NCBI GenBank assembly: GCA_016193115.1
Contig: JACPSV010000053.1
Coordinates: 1 to 13,432 of the forward strand
Reading direction: 5' to 3'
Source of the DNA: Elusimicrobiota bacterium
GTDB lineage: Bacteria; Elusimicrobiota; Elusimicrobia; 2-02-FULL-39-32
Length of the DNA stretch: 13,432 nucleotides
Shown here: in pieces, positions 7,135 to 13,432 of the stretch
Numbering within the stretch: the stretch's first letter is position 1
Layout: every line of letters starts with the position of its first letter
Translations under genes and position numbers: made by a program
Notes under the pieces: generated by a model
Told to the model about the DNA's origin: nothing
Database searches by the model: none
What the model saw: only the letters and a program-made list of their open reading frames with translations

Positions 7135-7734
7135 TTACTCCTTAAACGAGATCTTTTGTTCCTCGCCGCGGATCAGGCGGTGGATGTTTTTCTTGTGCAA
7201 ATAGAGTATCAGCAAAGCGCAGAATATGGATAATGAGGTCAGAAGTTTGGAAGAAGTGAATATCCATGTGGTCAGGGGAAGACTTAAGGCGCCCATCATC
7301 GAGCCGACGGAAACGTGTTGCGTGATCATGAGACCCACGGCAAAAAAACCTAATGCCAGGAGAGTAGGGATTGGGACCAGAGCCAGAAACACTCCGGCGG
7401 ATGTAGCGACTCCTTTTCCCCCATGGAAATTCAAGAACAATGTCCAGTTGTGGCCGGCAATCGCGGCCAGTCCTATTCCCGCAGCCAGATCGTATCTTCC
7501 CGGCAGGATCCGCAAAGAAGCGAAAACCGGCGCAAAACCTTTCAAAATATCTATCAAGAGCGTCACAATTCCGGCTGTTTTCCCCACAGTCCTAAACACG
7601 TTTGTAGCTCCCGGATTTCCGGATCCAAACTGACGGATATCAATTCCTTTCAGATATTTTCCCATCAGGTAAGCGGTTGGGATCGAGCCCAGAAAGTAGC
7701 TGAAAAGAAAGAGAAGGACCAAAGAGAAAATCAC
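7135..7734 (-). CDS. plsY: Glycerol-3-phosphate acyltransferase PlsY
   Basis: 199 residues from a GTG overlapping the pgsA stop (GTGA). The open frame extends 89 codons further, but that part lies inside pgsA and reads as non-membrane, His/Arg-rich nonsense, so the GTG start is preferred and gives the usual family length. This polytopic inner-membrane enzyme transfers an acyl group from acyl phosphate to position 1 of glycerol-3-phosphate. All PlsY signatures are visible: GSIPTAYLMGK (16-26), the phosphate loop GSGNPGATN (37-45), GHNW (94-97) and FHGGKGVAT (103-111). Hydrophobic segments are spread along the chain. PlsX, its partner, is not in the window. Confidence 0.96.
   Translation of the reverse strand: MIFSLVLLFLFSYFLGSIPTAYLMGKYLKGIDIRQFGSGNPGATNVFRTVGKTAGIVTLLIDILKGFAPVFASLRILPGRYDLAAGIGLAAIAGHNWTLFLNFHGGKGVATSAGVFLALVPIPTLLALGFFAVGLMITQHVSVGSMMGALSLPLTTWIFTSSKLLTSLSIFCALLILYLHKKNIHRLIRGEEQKISFKE
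7138..7143 (-). promoter_or_regulatory. Ribosome binding site of gpsA
   Basis: AAGGAG six bases before the gpsA ATG, embedded in the last codons of plsY and abutting its TAA stop. It fixes the gpsA start. Confidence 0.85.
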
Positions 7735-8270
7735 TTGGGGATCAAATCGAGCCTGCGGCTGCCGACCCAGATATAGTCTATCGCCGAGATCACGGTGACC
7801 GTGATCATTCCTCTCACAATCCAATGAGCGATTTCGGAAGGAACCGGAAAGAGAAGAGCGATAGCGGAAATCATCTGCAAACAGGTCGAGAGTTTTCCCA
7901 TCATGCGGGGCTCGATGACGGAAGAGGAAGTCAAAATGTAGAGGATGCTCCAACCCAGGATGATCAGGAGATCGCGGGAAAATATGGTGACAAAAACCCA
8001 AAGATCAATCTGGCCGGAGTAGGCTAAAAGAATAAAAGTCGCGGTGAGGAGAAGTTTGTCCGCCAGCGGATCCAGAAAACTTCCCAGTTGGGTCTTTTGT
8101 TTTTTGAGTCTGGCCGCCAGACCGTCTAAAAGATCCGTCAAAATGGCAAATGAGAACACCGCCAGTGTCCAGTTCTCGAGATTGGGAAATTTGTTTTTTT
8201 GAAGGTACAGGATGACAAAAATTGGAATCAGAGCGATTCTTAAAATTGTGATTCTATTCGCTAAAGTCAT
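7731..8270 (-). CDS. pgsA: CDP-diacylglycerol-glycerol-3-phosphate 3-phosphatidyltransferase
   Basis: 179 residues. This inner-membrane enzyme exchanges CMP of CDP-diacylglycerol for glycerol-3-phosphate, giving phosphatidylglycerol phosphate. The full CDP-alcohol phosphotransferase signature DG(x)2AR(x)8G(x)3D(x)3D is present at 49-71 with D49, R54, D67 and D71. The opening MTLANRITILRIALIPIF is typical of PgsA. Several hydrophobic helices follow. The ATG overlaps the hflX stop by 4 nt (ATGA), and the stop overlaps the plsY GTG by 4 nt, so hflX-pgsA-plsY are tightly coupled. A phosphatidylserine synthase is less likely given the N-terminus and the plsY-gpsA context. Confidence 0.94.
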   Translation of the reverse strand: MTLANRITILRIALIPIFVILYLQKNKFPNLENWTLAVFSFAILTDLLDGLAARLKKQKTQLGSFLDPLADKLLLTATFILLAYSGQIDLWVFVTIFSRDLLIILGWSILYILTSSSVIEPRMMGKLSTCLQMISAIALLFPVPSEIAHWIVRGMITVTVISAIDYIWVGSRRLDLIPK

Positions 8271-9583
8271 TTTAATGTCCCCTCATGGATCAGTCTTTGC
8301 AGTTTTTCGTAGTGCGCCTTTTCTAGTTTTAAGTGCAGGCGGATGCCGTTGCGCCGGTGCGCAACGGTTTCCACTTGTCCCAACCGGTAGAGGGAAGGCA
8401 GGATGCTCATCTTTTTGAAGGGAATAGTGAGTTCCGTTTCCAGCATCCGTTCGGAAAGTTTTTCCTCGACGAGGCGCAGAAGCTGGTTGAGGCCGTTCCC
8501 TTGCGTAGCGCTGATGGGTACACTCTCCTCAATTTCTCCCTCAAAATCCGGGGAGCGCATTTTTCTCCGGGATGAGCTCAAAACATTTCCGGCAACCAGG
8601 TCTATTTTGTTGTGGACTGTTATTGTCTTTCCCTCCAGGTTTGAATCGTCGGGCCGAAGCGCGCGCAGAATTTCCAGGACGATGCGGCAATGCTCTTTTT
8701 GGTTGCGGTCGCTGGCGTCCACCAAATGAATCAGAAGATCGGCGTCCAAAGTCTCTTCCAGTGTGGATCGAAAAGCGGCGATCAGGTGGTGAGGCAACTT
8801 TTTAACGAAACCGACCGTATCGGTAAAGAGCGCCCATCGACCGCTGGGCAGGCGAATCCGACGGGTCGTGGGATCGAGAGTGGCAAAGAGTTTGTTGTCC
8901 GCGTAGATGGGATCTTTCAGTTCCCCGTTCAGAGCGACCAGTTGGTTGAGTAACGTGGATTTGCCCGCGTTGGTGTACCCGATGATGGCAACCGTAGGTA
9001 AAGGAACATTCTTTCTTCTTTCCCGGGCCACTTCCCTGTGCAGTTTAATCGTCTCCAGGTCTTTTCTTAAAGAGGCCATTTTGTCGCGGATGTGTCTTTG
9101 TTCCACTTCCAACTTTCTTTCACCGGGACCGCGGGTGCCGATACCTCCGACCTGCTGCTCGAAACGGCCATACCGTTCCGTGATGCGCGGCAAGAGATAG
9201 GAAAGTTGAGCCAGCTCGACTTGCATAATACCTTCCCGGGTTCGGGCTCGTTTGGCGAATATGTCCAGGATCAGTCGAGTCCTGTCCAGAATTTTTGCGG
9301 GAATCAGGTCGGAAAGGTTCTTAATCTGCGCAGGTTTTAGCTCCTCATCTAAGATAACGGTATTGAACTCTTTTTGCGAGGCCCGGGATTGGATTTCTTT
9401 TACTTTACCCATTCCAATCAAAGTGGAGGGATGAATGGAATTGAGAGATTGAAGGGTCTGCCCAACCACTGAGCCGCCGGCCGTTTCTGTCAAACGGCCT
9501 AATTCTTCTAAAGAGTCCAACGATTCTCTCAGTTTTCCCCCGCCTTTTTTGAGGTGAATTCCAACCAGAAAAACTTTTTCCAT
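8267..9583 (-). CDS. hflX: Ribosome-associated GTPase HflX
   Basis: 438 residues. The N-terminal HflX domain (to about 195) includes STLIGMGKVKEI, ILDRTRLILDIFAKRARTREG and the glycine-rich GGIGTRGPGERKLE linker (146-159) before a coiled coil. The GTPase domain has G1 GYTNAGKST (202-210), G3 DTVG (255-258), G4 NKID (325-328) and G5 SAT (358-360). A short C-terminal domain follows. HflX binds the 50S subunit and splits stalled or 100S ribosomes under stress. It lies 32 bp downstream of miaA with no hfq between. An in-frame TAA just upstream makes this ATG the first available start. Ribosome binding site weak. Confidence 0.97.
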   Translation of the reverse strand: MEKVFLVGIHLKKGGGKLRESLDSLEELGRLTETAGGSVVGQTLQSLNSIHPSTLIGMGKVKEIQSRASQKEFNTVILDEELKPAQIKNLSDLIPAKILDRTRLILDIFAKRARTREGIMQVELAQLSYLLPRITERYGRFEQQVGGIGTRGPGERKLEVEQRHIRDKMASLRKDLETIKLHREVARERRKNVPLPTVAIIGYTNAGKSTLLNQLVALNGELKDPIYADNKLFATLDPTTRRIRLPSGRWALFTDTVGFVKKLPHHLIAAFRSTLEETLDADLLIHLVDASDRNQKEHCRIVLEILRALRPDDSNLEGKTITVHNKIDLVAGNVLSSSRRKMRSPDFEGEIEESVPISATQGNGLNQLLRLVEEKLSERMLETELTIPFKKMSILPSLYRLGQVETVAHRRNGIRLHLKLEKAHYEKLQRLIHEGTLK

Positions 9584-9615
9584 TCGTTATGTGTTCATCG
9601 TCGGATTTTTCGGGA

Positions 9616-10530
9616 TTATACCATTTTTTCCAGGATACGTTCAGGACGGAAAGGCGGCTCAACGGCGATCCATCGGATGCGCGGATCCCGCTTAAACCAA
9701 GTCATTTGCCTTTTAGCGTAGAGCACGGTGTCCCGGTAAACCGCAAGAGAATATTCGTCCGGACTGATCTTTCCTTGAATCCGTTGCGCGGCGCTGCGGT
9801 AACCTAAACTCTGGAAAGCTGGAGCGGTCAGATCCACCCCATGACGGAGCAGCCATTCGCTTTCAGAGAGGATCAAGGGCAGTAGATGACGGGTTCTCTC
9901 CCGAATGCGGTCTTGCAGATCGCTTTTTGCCCAAAGCAGACCAAAGTAGACGGGATGAAAAGAGGAGACCGTCTGACGGGGGTTCTTGTGAAACTCCGAG
10001 ATCGGTTTTCCCGTCAGGCGATAGACTTCCAGAGCGCGCAGAGTTCTCTGGCTGTTTTGGTAAGGGATCTTCTCCGCGGAGACGGGATCCACTTTTTTTA
10101 ATTCTTCATGCAAGGCCAGAGCGCCTTTTTCTTTGAGAAGAGATTGCAATAATAGTCTTAGAGATTCGTCCCGTTTGGGCAGAACGGCCAATCCATCGAA
10201 GAGAGATTGGATGTAGAGACCTGTTCCGCCCACTACAATCGGTGTTCTCCGTCTTTCCAAAATTCCCGAGATCGCGGCGCCTGCGTCCCGGGCGTAGTCG
10301 CCGGCGCTATAGGGGACGTTGGGTTCCAGAAAATCGTAGAGATGGTGCGGCGCCGAAGCCATTTCTTCCGGAGTCGGCTTGGAAGTTCCGAACGCGATGT
10401 GTTTATAGATCTGGCGGGAGTCCGCGTTCACAATCTCCCCGCCCGTTTTTTTGGCCAACTCTAAAGCGACGGCGCTTTTTCCGGAAGCCGTAGGCCCTAC
10501 GATGACGACAACGTTATGATTTGAATTCAA
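9616..10530 (-). CDS. miaA: tRNA dimethylallyltransferase
   Basis: 304 residues starting at a TTG codon; an in-frame TAA about seven codons upstream and no ATG or GTG in between leave TTG as the only normal start. MiaA adds dimethylallyl to N6 of A37 in tRNAs that read UNN codons. The P-loop GPTASGKS is at 12-19, with DSRQIYK at 37-43, GGTGLYIQSL at 101-110, QRTLRALEVYRLTGKPIS at 161-178, and the C-terminal KRQMTWFKRD. The ribosome binding site is poor. The upstream 189-bp spacer holds the inverted/tandem repeat element, which may have altered the native leader. Confidence 0.96.
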   Translation of the reverse strand: MNSNHNVVVIVGPTASGKSAVALELAKKTGGEIVNADSRQIYKHIAFGTSKPTPEEMASAPHHLYDFLEPNVPYSAGDYARDAGAAISGILERRRTPIVVGGTGLYIQSLFDGLAVLPKRDESLRLLLQSLLKEKGALALHEELKKVDPVSAEKIPYQNSQRTLRALEVYRLTGKPISEFHKNPRQTVSSFHPVYFGLLWAKSDLQDRIRERTRHLLPLILSESEWLLRHGVDLTAPAFQSLGYRSAAQRIQGKISPDEYSLAVYRDTVLYAKRQMTWFKRDPRIRWIAVEPPFRPERILEKMV

Positions 10531-10574
10531 AATATCACTACTGTCCGGTTAAAGTACGACGGAAAGTCACCCAT

Positions 10575-10690
10575 CCGCTCATGGTGAGCTTGTCGAACCA
10601 TGAGCTTGTCGAACCATGAGCTCGTCGAACCATGAGCTCGTCGAAGGGTGAGCGCGGGCGCTCATGGTTCGACAGGCTCACCATGAGCGG
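10575..10690. repeat. REP/BIME-like inverted repeat element between mutL and miaA
   Basis: Two 31-bp arms (10575-10605 and 10660-10690) are reverse complements with a single mismatch that would be a G-U pair in RNA. Each arm also folds on itself through GCTCATGGT and ACCATGAGC. Between the arms lie tandem units and a tight hairpin GAGCGC-GG-GCGCTC (10650-10663). The core TTCGACA/GCTCA resembles a repeat I recall being scattered through many bacterial genomes. In the transcript it would form a long stable stem after mutL, able to stabilise the upstream message or attenuate miaA. No T-tract follows on the transcribed strand, so it is not a classical terminator. Confidence 0.85.
10586..10649. 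repeat. Four tandem 16-bp direct repeats
   Basis: Units at 10586, 10602, 10618 and 10634. The first two are identical (GAGCTTGTCGAACCAT). The third differs at one base (T to C), and the fourth carries that change plus a degenerate end (GGGT). The array lies within the larger inverted repeat and looks like slippage or unit amplification of one arm's core. No spacers separate the units, so it is not CRISPR. Confidence 0.9.
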
Positions 10691-10719
10691 GCGGTATTAG
10701 ATGCACTTTAAACATAGGT

Positions 10720-12444
10720 TCAAACCCGGCCGAACTTCTTGTCCAGTTCCTGACGGGAGATCGTGAGAGTGGTGGGTCTGCCGTGAGGGCAGGTGTGCGG
10801 GTTTTGGCAGGATTTCAATTCTTCCAACAGTTGGCCCAGCTCCTGGTGGGTCAGTTGATCGTTGGCCTTAATCGCGGCCCGGCAGGCGGCATGCATGATT
10901 TTTTCTTCGATTGCCAGGGTCGGCTGATTTTGGTTTTCCAGACTGGACAGAATTTCTTCTAAGACATTTTTGATCTCTGTTTCTGGAACTGCGGCCGGAG
11001 ATTCCAGAACGCGAAATGTGGTTTCCCCAAACGGCTCTATTTGAAATCCCAGTTTCAGGAACGCGGGACGATGGTTTTGGAGGAGTTCCGCTTGAGCGAG
11101 GGAAACGTTCCAAATCATGGGGATCAAAAGTTTTTGGGTTGGAAGCTCCCGGTTGTTCTGAATATTCTGTTTGAATTGTTCATACAAAACTCTCTCCGCC
11201 GCGGCGTGCTGATCCACGATCAAAAGGTTGCCTTCTTCCTCCGCAAGAATATAGAGAGAATGAAACTGGGAGAGAATCTTAACGGGTTGGCGCACCAGAG
11301 TTTCGGATCGCAAGGTTTTTTCGGAGATGAAGGCGGATCGCGGGAAAGAAGAAGAAAATACCGTGGAGTCCGGCATGACAGGAGAATCAAAGTTTTGCCT
11401 GAGATGATCTTGAGTTAAGATAGGGGCGTCCACAAAAACTTTGGGCGCTGAAGATTCCGAGGTTCTCTTGGACCGGATCTCCCGTATCAAGGCGTCGTAT
11501 ATCTGGGACTCGTTACGGAACCGGACTTCCCTTTTGGAGGGATGAACATTGAAGTCTACTTCCGAAGGGTTGACGTCCAAGAACAGAACCGCCGCAGGGT
11601 GGCGGCCTACGGGCAAACAGTCTCTGTAAGATTCGTAGAGAGCGTGGGTCAACGATCGGGAAAGGATCGGTCGTTTGTTGATGTAGATCAGCTGATACGA
11701 TTTGGCCGATTGATGAAAGGAAGGTTTTGAAATCCAGCCTGTAATCGAAAGAGAAGGATGCCGGAAAGAAAGAGGGACAAGATTTTCTTCCGAACACTGT
11801 TCTCCCCAGACGTCCCGCACCCGATCCAAGCAATTTTTGCGGTTTGGGTAAGAAATGGTTTTAGATTCGCTTTTGAAGGAAAAGGAAACGGAAGGATGGG
11901 CCATCAAAGTTTCCTCCCATGCGCGCAGGATGCGGCTGCGTTCGGTTCCGTCAGACTTCAAAAATTTAAGTCGCGCCGGCGTGTTGAAAAAAAGGTCCCG
12001 CACTTCAATCGTCGTGCCCTGAGAACGGCCGCACTGTTTTTGGCTGACCACGTTCCCGCCGTGCACTTGGATGGAGGTTCCGTACGGTTCGGATTCGGAG
12101 CGCGTGGTCAGTTCCAGTTTGGAGACGGCGGCAATGCTGGGCAGAGCTTCGCCGCGAAACCCAAAGCTGGTCAGCGTTTGCAGGTCTTCAAAGGACGTGA
12201 TTTTGGAAGTGGAATGTCTTTGGATGGCCAGAAGGACGTCTTCGGAATGGATACCGCACCCGTCATCCGAGATTCGGATCGCTTCTTTGCCGCTGCCGAC
12301 AATTTCCAGACTGACAGCGCGGCTGGAAGCGTCCAGAGCATTTTCCAGAATCTCTTTGACGACGCTGGCGGGTCTTTCTACGACTTCTCCTGCTGCGATC
12401 TGTTGAACGAGGTGGTCCTCTAGGAGGCGGACCCTAGTGGCCAT
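10720..12444 (-). CDS. mutL: DNA mismatch repair protein MutL (endonuclease-type)
   Basis: 574 residues. The GHKL ATPase half has EILENALDA (31-39), DDGCGI (60-65), RHSTSKI (76-82), FGFRGEAL (94-101) and the transducer block DFNVHPSKREVRF (297-309). A variable linker (about 325-385) leads to the dimerisation/nuclease half. That half has the metal-site motif DQHAAAERVLYE (411-422), ACRAAIKAND (520-529), CPHGRPT (552-558) and a terminal FGRV. This full set marks the latent nicking endonuclease class found in bacteria without MutH. QKLLIP at 437-442 matches the sliding-clamp-binding motif of such MutLs. The ATG lies 11 nt inside the end of the PilZ gene. mutS is one gene further upstream. Confidence 0.98.
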   Translation of the reverse strand: MATRVRLLEDHLVQQIAAGEVVERPASVVKEILENALDASSRAVSLEIVGSGKEAIRISDDGCGIHSEDVLLAIQRHSTSKITSFEDLQTLTSFGFRGEALPSIAAVSKLELTTRSESEPYGTSIQVHGGNVVSQKQCGRSQGTTIEVRDLFFNTPARLKFLKSDGTERSRILRAWEETLMAHPSVSFSFKSESKTISYPNRKNCLDRVRDVWGEQCSEENLVPLSFRHPSLSITGWISKPSFHQSAKSYQLIYINKRPILSRSLTHALYESYRDCLPVGRHPAAVLFLDVNPSEVDFNVHPSKREVRFRNESQIYDALIREIRSKRTSESSAPKVFVDAPILTQDHLRQNFDSPVMPDSTVFSSSFPRSAFISEKTLRSETLVRQPVKILSQFHSLYILAEEEGNLLIVDQHAAAERVLYEQFKQNIQNNRELPTQKLLIPMIWNVSLAQAELLQNHRPAFLKLGFQIEPFGETTFRVLESPAAVPETEIKNVLEEILSSLENQNQPTLAIEEKIMHAACRAAIKANDQLTHQELGQLLEELKSCQNPHTCPHGRPTTLTISRQELDKKFGRV

Positions 12445-12919
12445 TCTTTTCCGGGAGTCTCACGCTCTTTTCACAGAGTTTCCAGTAGGCGCACTCACGG
12501 AAACAGACGTCCGGAAGGCCCATTTGGAGTTTCGTTTCACAGACGCTCCAATCTTCCGCCATGCGGTTGATCGTGTGTGCGTCGGAAGGTTTGATCTTGG
12601 TGAAGAGAAGCCCCAAGAACCATTCTTCGTTGGAATGGTGCAGTTTGGCCTTCTCACCTTTCTTGATGCGAACGATCTTTCCCTCTACATTGTGGCTGAC
12701 CAGGTTTGGCAGTTTGAGGTCAATGACAAAGTGGCTGCCTTCATGAAGTTCATCCACCTGGTGTCCCAACGTCACAATCTTCATGCCGCCCGCAGAGAGG
12801 TTGAGAATAAACCCCGGGAGGGTCACATTTTTGTGATTGTGATTGAATCGAAGCTCAACGGGTTCTCCCACATTGCGCATCACAGGGAATCGTATGTCTT
12901 TTCTGCGATCTTCAATCAT
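12434..12919 (-). CDS. PilZ-domain protein with C-terminal cysteine cluster
   Basis: 161 residues. The PilZ domain (about 4-108) has both c-di-GMP-binding motifs: RKDIR (RxxxR, 6-10) and NLSAGG (N/DxSxxG, 40-45). It is therefore likely a genuine c-di-GMP receptor. After the domain, a helical stretch leads to four cysteines, C127, C139, C143 and C149 (C-x11-C-x3-C-x5-C), with aromatics between, which could bind an iron-sulfur cluster or zinc. No signal peptide or membrane segment is present, so it is cytoplasmic. It sits 25 bp after mutS and overlaps mutL by 11 nt, an unexpected place for a second-messenger receptor. Its output partner is unknown. Confidence 0.85.
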   Translation of the reverse strand: MIEDRRKDIRFPVMRNVGEPVELRFNHNHKNVTLPGFILNLSAGGMKIVTLGHQVDELHEGSHFVIDLKLPNLVSHNVEGKIVRIKKGEKAKLHHSNEEWFLGLLFTKIKPSDAHTINRMAEDWSVCETKLQMGLPDVCFRECAYWKLCEKSVRLPEKNGH

Positions 12920-12944
12920 TCTTTTTTTGCCTCGTACGCCGGCC

Positions 12945-13432
12945 CTAGAACAGTTCCGGCTGAACCTGTCCCCTTGATTCTAACACAGAAGAGTGCTCCT
13001 GTTCCAGTCTTTGTAGTATTTTTTTTGCTCTCTGGATCACGGATGAAGGCAGTCCGGCCAACTGGGCCACATGGATGCCGTAGGACCGGTCCGCGGGTCC
13101 GGGCTCAATTTTGTGCAGAAAAAGAACAGTCTCCTGCCATTCTTTTGCTTCCACATGATAATTCTTTATCTTTTCAAATTGGGCGGCGAGATGCGTGAGC
13201 TCAAAGTAGTGGGTTGCGAAGAGAACTTTAGAACTTTTTCCGGCGAGATACTCGATCACAGACCACGCAATTGAGAGACCGTCGTATGTGGACGTGCCCC
13301 GCCCAACCTCGTCTAAAATAATCAAACTTTTGGCGGTTGCGCTTTTCAAAATTTTGGAGGTCTCCCGCATCTCCACCATGAATGTGGATTCCCCTTGCGC
13401 CAGACGGTCTCCGGAACCGATGCGCGTGAATA
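12945..13432 (-). CDS. mutS: DNA mismatch repair protein MutS, C-terminal part (runs off right edge)
   Basis: The last 161 residues are visible; translation stays open through to the right edge and reads [21 protein letters not shown] there. The MutS ATPase features present are the signature STFMVEM, Walker [20 protein letters not shown], the switch ATHYFELT and the C-terminal helix-turn-helix region [20 protein letters not shown]. The Walker A site lies outside the window. The protein ends QPELF, close to the sliding-clamp-binding consensus QL(S/D)LF. MutS recognises mispairs and recruits MutL. The large E. coli-type tetramerisation tail is short or missing. Confidence 0.97.
   Translation of the reverse strand, partial: FTRIGSGDRLAQGESTFMVEMRETSKILKSATAKSLIILDEVGRGTSTYDGLSIAWSVIEYLAGKSSKVLFATHYFELTHLAAQFEKIKNYHVEAKEWQETVLFLHKIEPGPADRSYGIHVAQLAGLPSSVIQRAKKILQRLEQEHSSVLESRGQVQPELF

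Larger units (their letters stand above)
10549..10711. repeat. Short outer inverted repeats flanking the mutL-miaA repeat element
   Basis: TTAAAGTAC at 10549-10557 and GCACTTTAA at 10703-10711 are inverted copies differing at one base (a G-U pair in RNA). They bracket the larger repeat and might be ends of a small non-autonomous mobile element. No target-site duplication is obvious. Confidence 0.4.

Noticed and set aside
7735..8001. N-terminal extension of plsY in the same frame
   Set aside because: These 89 codons lie inside pgsA and read as hydrophilic, His/Arg-rich sequence; the GTG overlapping the pgsA stop gives the normal PlsY length.
10586..10649. CRISPR array
   Set aside because: The 16-bp units are directly adjacent with no unique spacers, and no cas genes are present.
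10650..10690. Intrinsic terminator between mutL and miaA
   Set aside because: Strong hairpins exist, but no run of T follows them on the transcribed minus strand.
11758..12423. Plus-strand open frame of 221 codons
   Set aside because: It is antisense to the strongly conserved ATPase half of mutL and shows Arg/Gly/Phe-rich shadow composition.
12437..13198. Plus-strand open frame of 253 codons
   Set aside because: It is opposite both the PilZ gene and mutS, crosses their junction, and has no domain signature.

Overview
The window is one almost continuous block of minus-strand genes: 17 protein genes and two tRNAs. Fourteen proteins are recognisable housekeeping or envelope genes, and the longest stretch without a gene is 189 bp. 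An outer-membrane beta-barrel with a signal peptide and a C-terminal Phe indicates a diderm (Gram-negative-type) bacterium. Base composition looks moderate, and neither tRNA gene encodes its CCA tail. The gene order (HU/IHF - merR - tRNA-Pro - ... - sigma-70 - apt; mutL - miaA - hflX) resembles orders I recall from deltaproteobacterial and related uncultured lineages. The phylum cannot be fixed from this window alone.

Reading in the direction of transcription (high to low coordinates), the first block is DNA repair and RNA modification. It holds the C-terminal part of mutS (off the right edge), a PilZ-domain protein with a C-terminal cysteine cluster, mutL of the endonuclease-bearing class, a repeat-filled spacer, miaA and hflX. 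The usual proteobacterial hfq between miaA and hflX is absent. The next block is membrane phospholipid synthesis: pgsA, plsY and gpsA, which make sn-glycerol-3-phosphate, acylate it and route CDP-diacylglycerol to phosphatidylglycerol. An HU/IHF-family protein and a small MerR-type regulator follow.

Then comes tRNA-Pro(GGG). Only 5 nt behind it starts a GT28/MGDG-synthase-like glycolipid glycosyltransferase, overlapped by an acylphosphatase gene. After that come a group-2-like sigma-70 factor with altered residues in region 2.4, adenine phosphoribosyltransferase (apt) and tRNA-Arg(CCU).

The last block is three genes linked by one-base stop/start overlaps: a membrane-anchored TPR protein (YfgM-like), an Alg_export-like outer-membrane beta-barrel, and the first 50 codons of a GH57 glycoside hydrolase that runs off the left edge. 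This trio is the most plausible undescribed functional unit here. Other points to follow up are the PilZ/Cys-cluster protein lodged between mutS and mutL, the inverted/tandem repeat element between mutL and miaA, and the tRNA-Pro/glycosyltransferase junction.

Many genes overlap by 1, 4 or 11 nt (GTGA, ATGA, TAATG and TAGTG junctions), so translational coupling is widespread. Several true starts are GTG or TTG rather than the first ATG of the open frame. No confident promoter or intrinsic terminator was seen.
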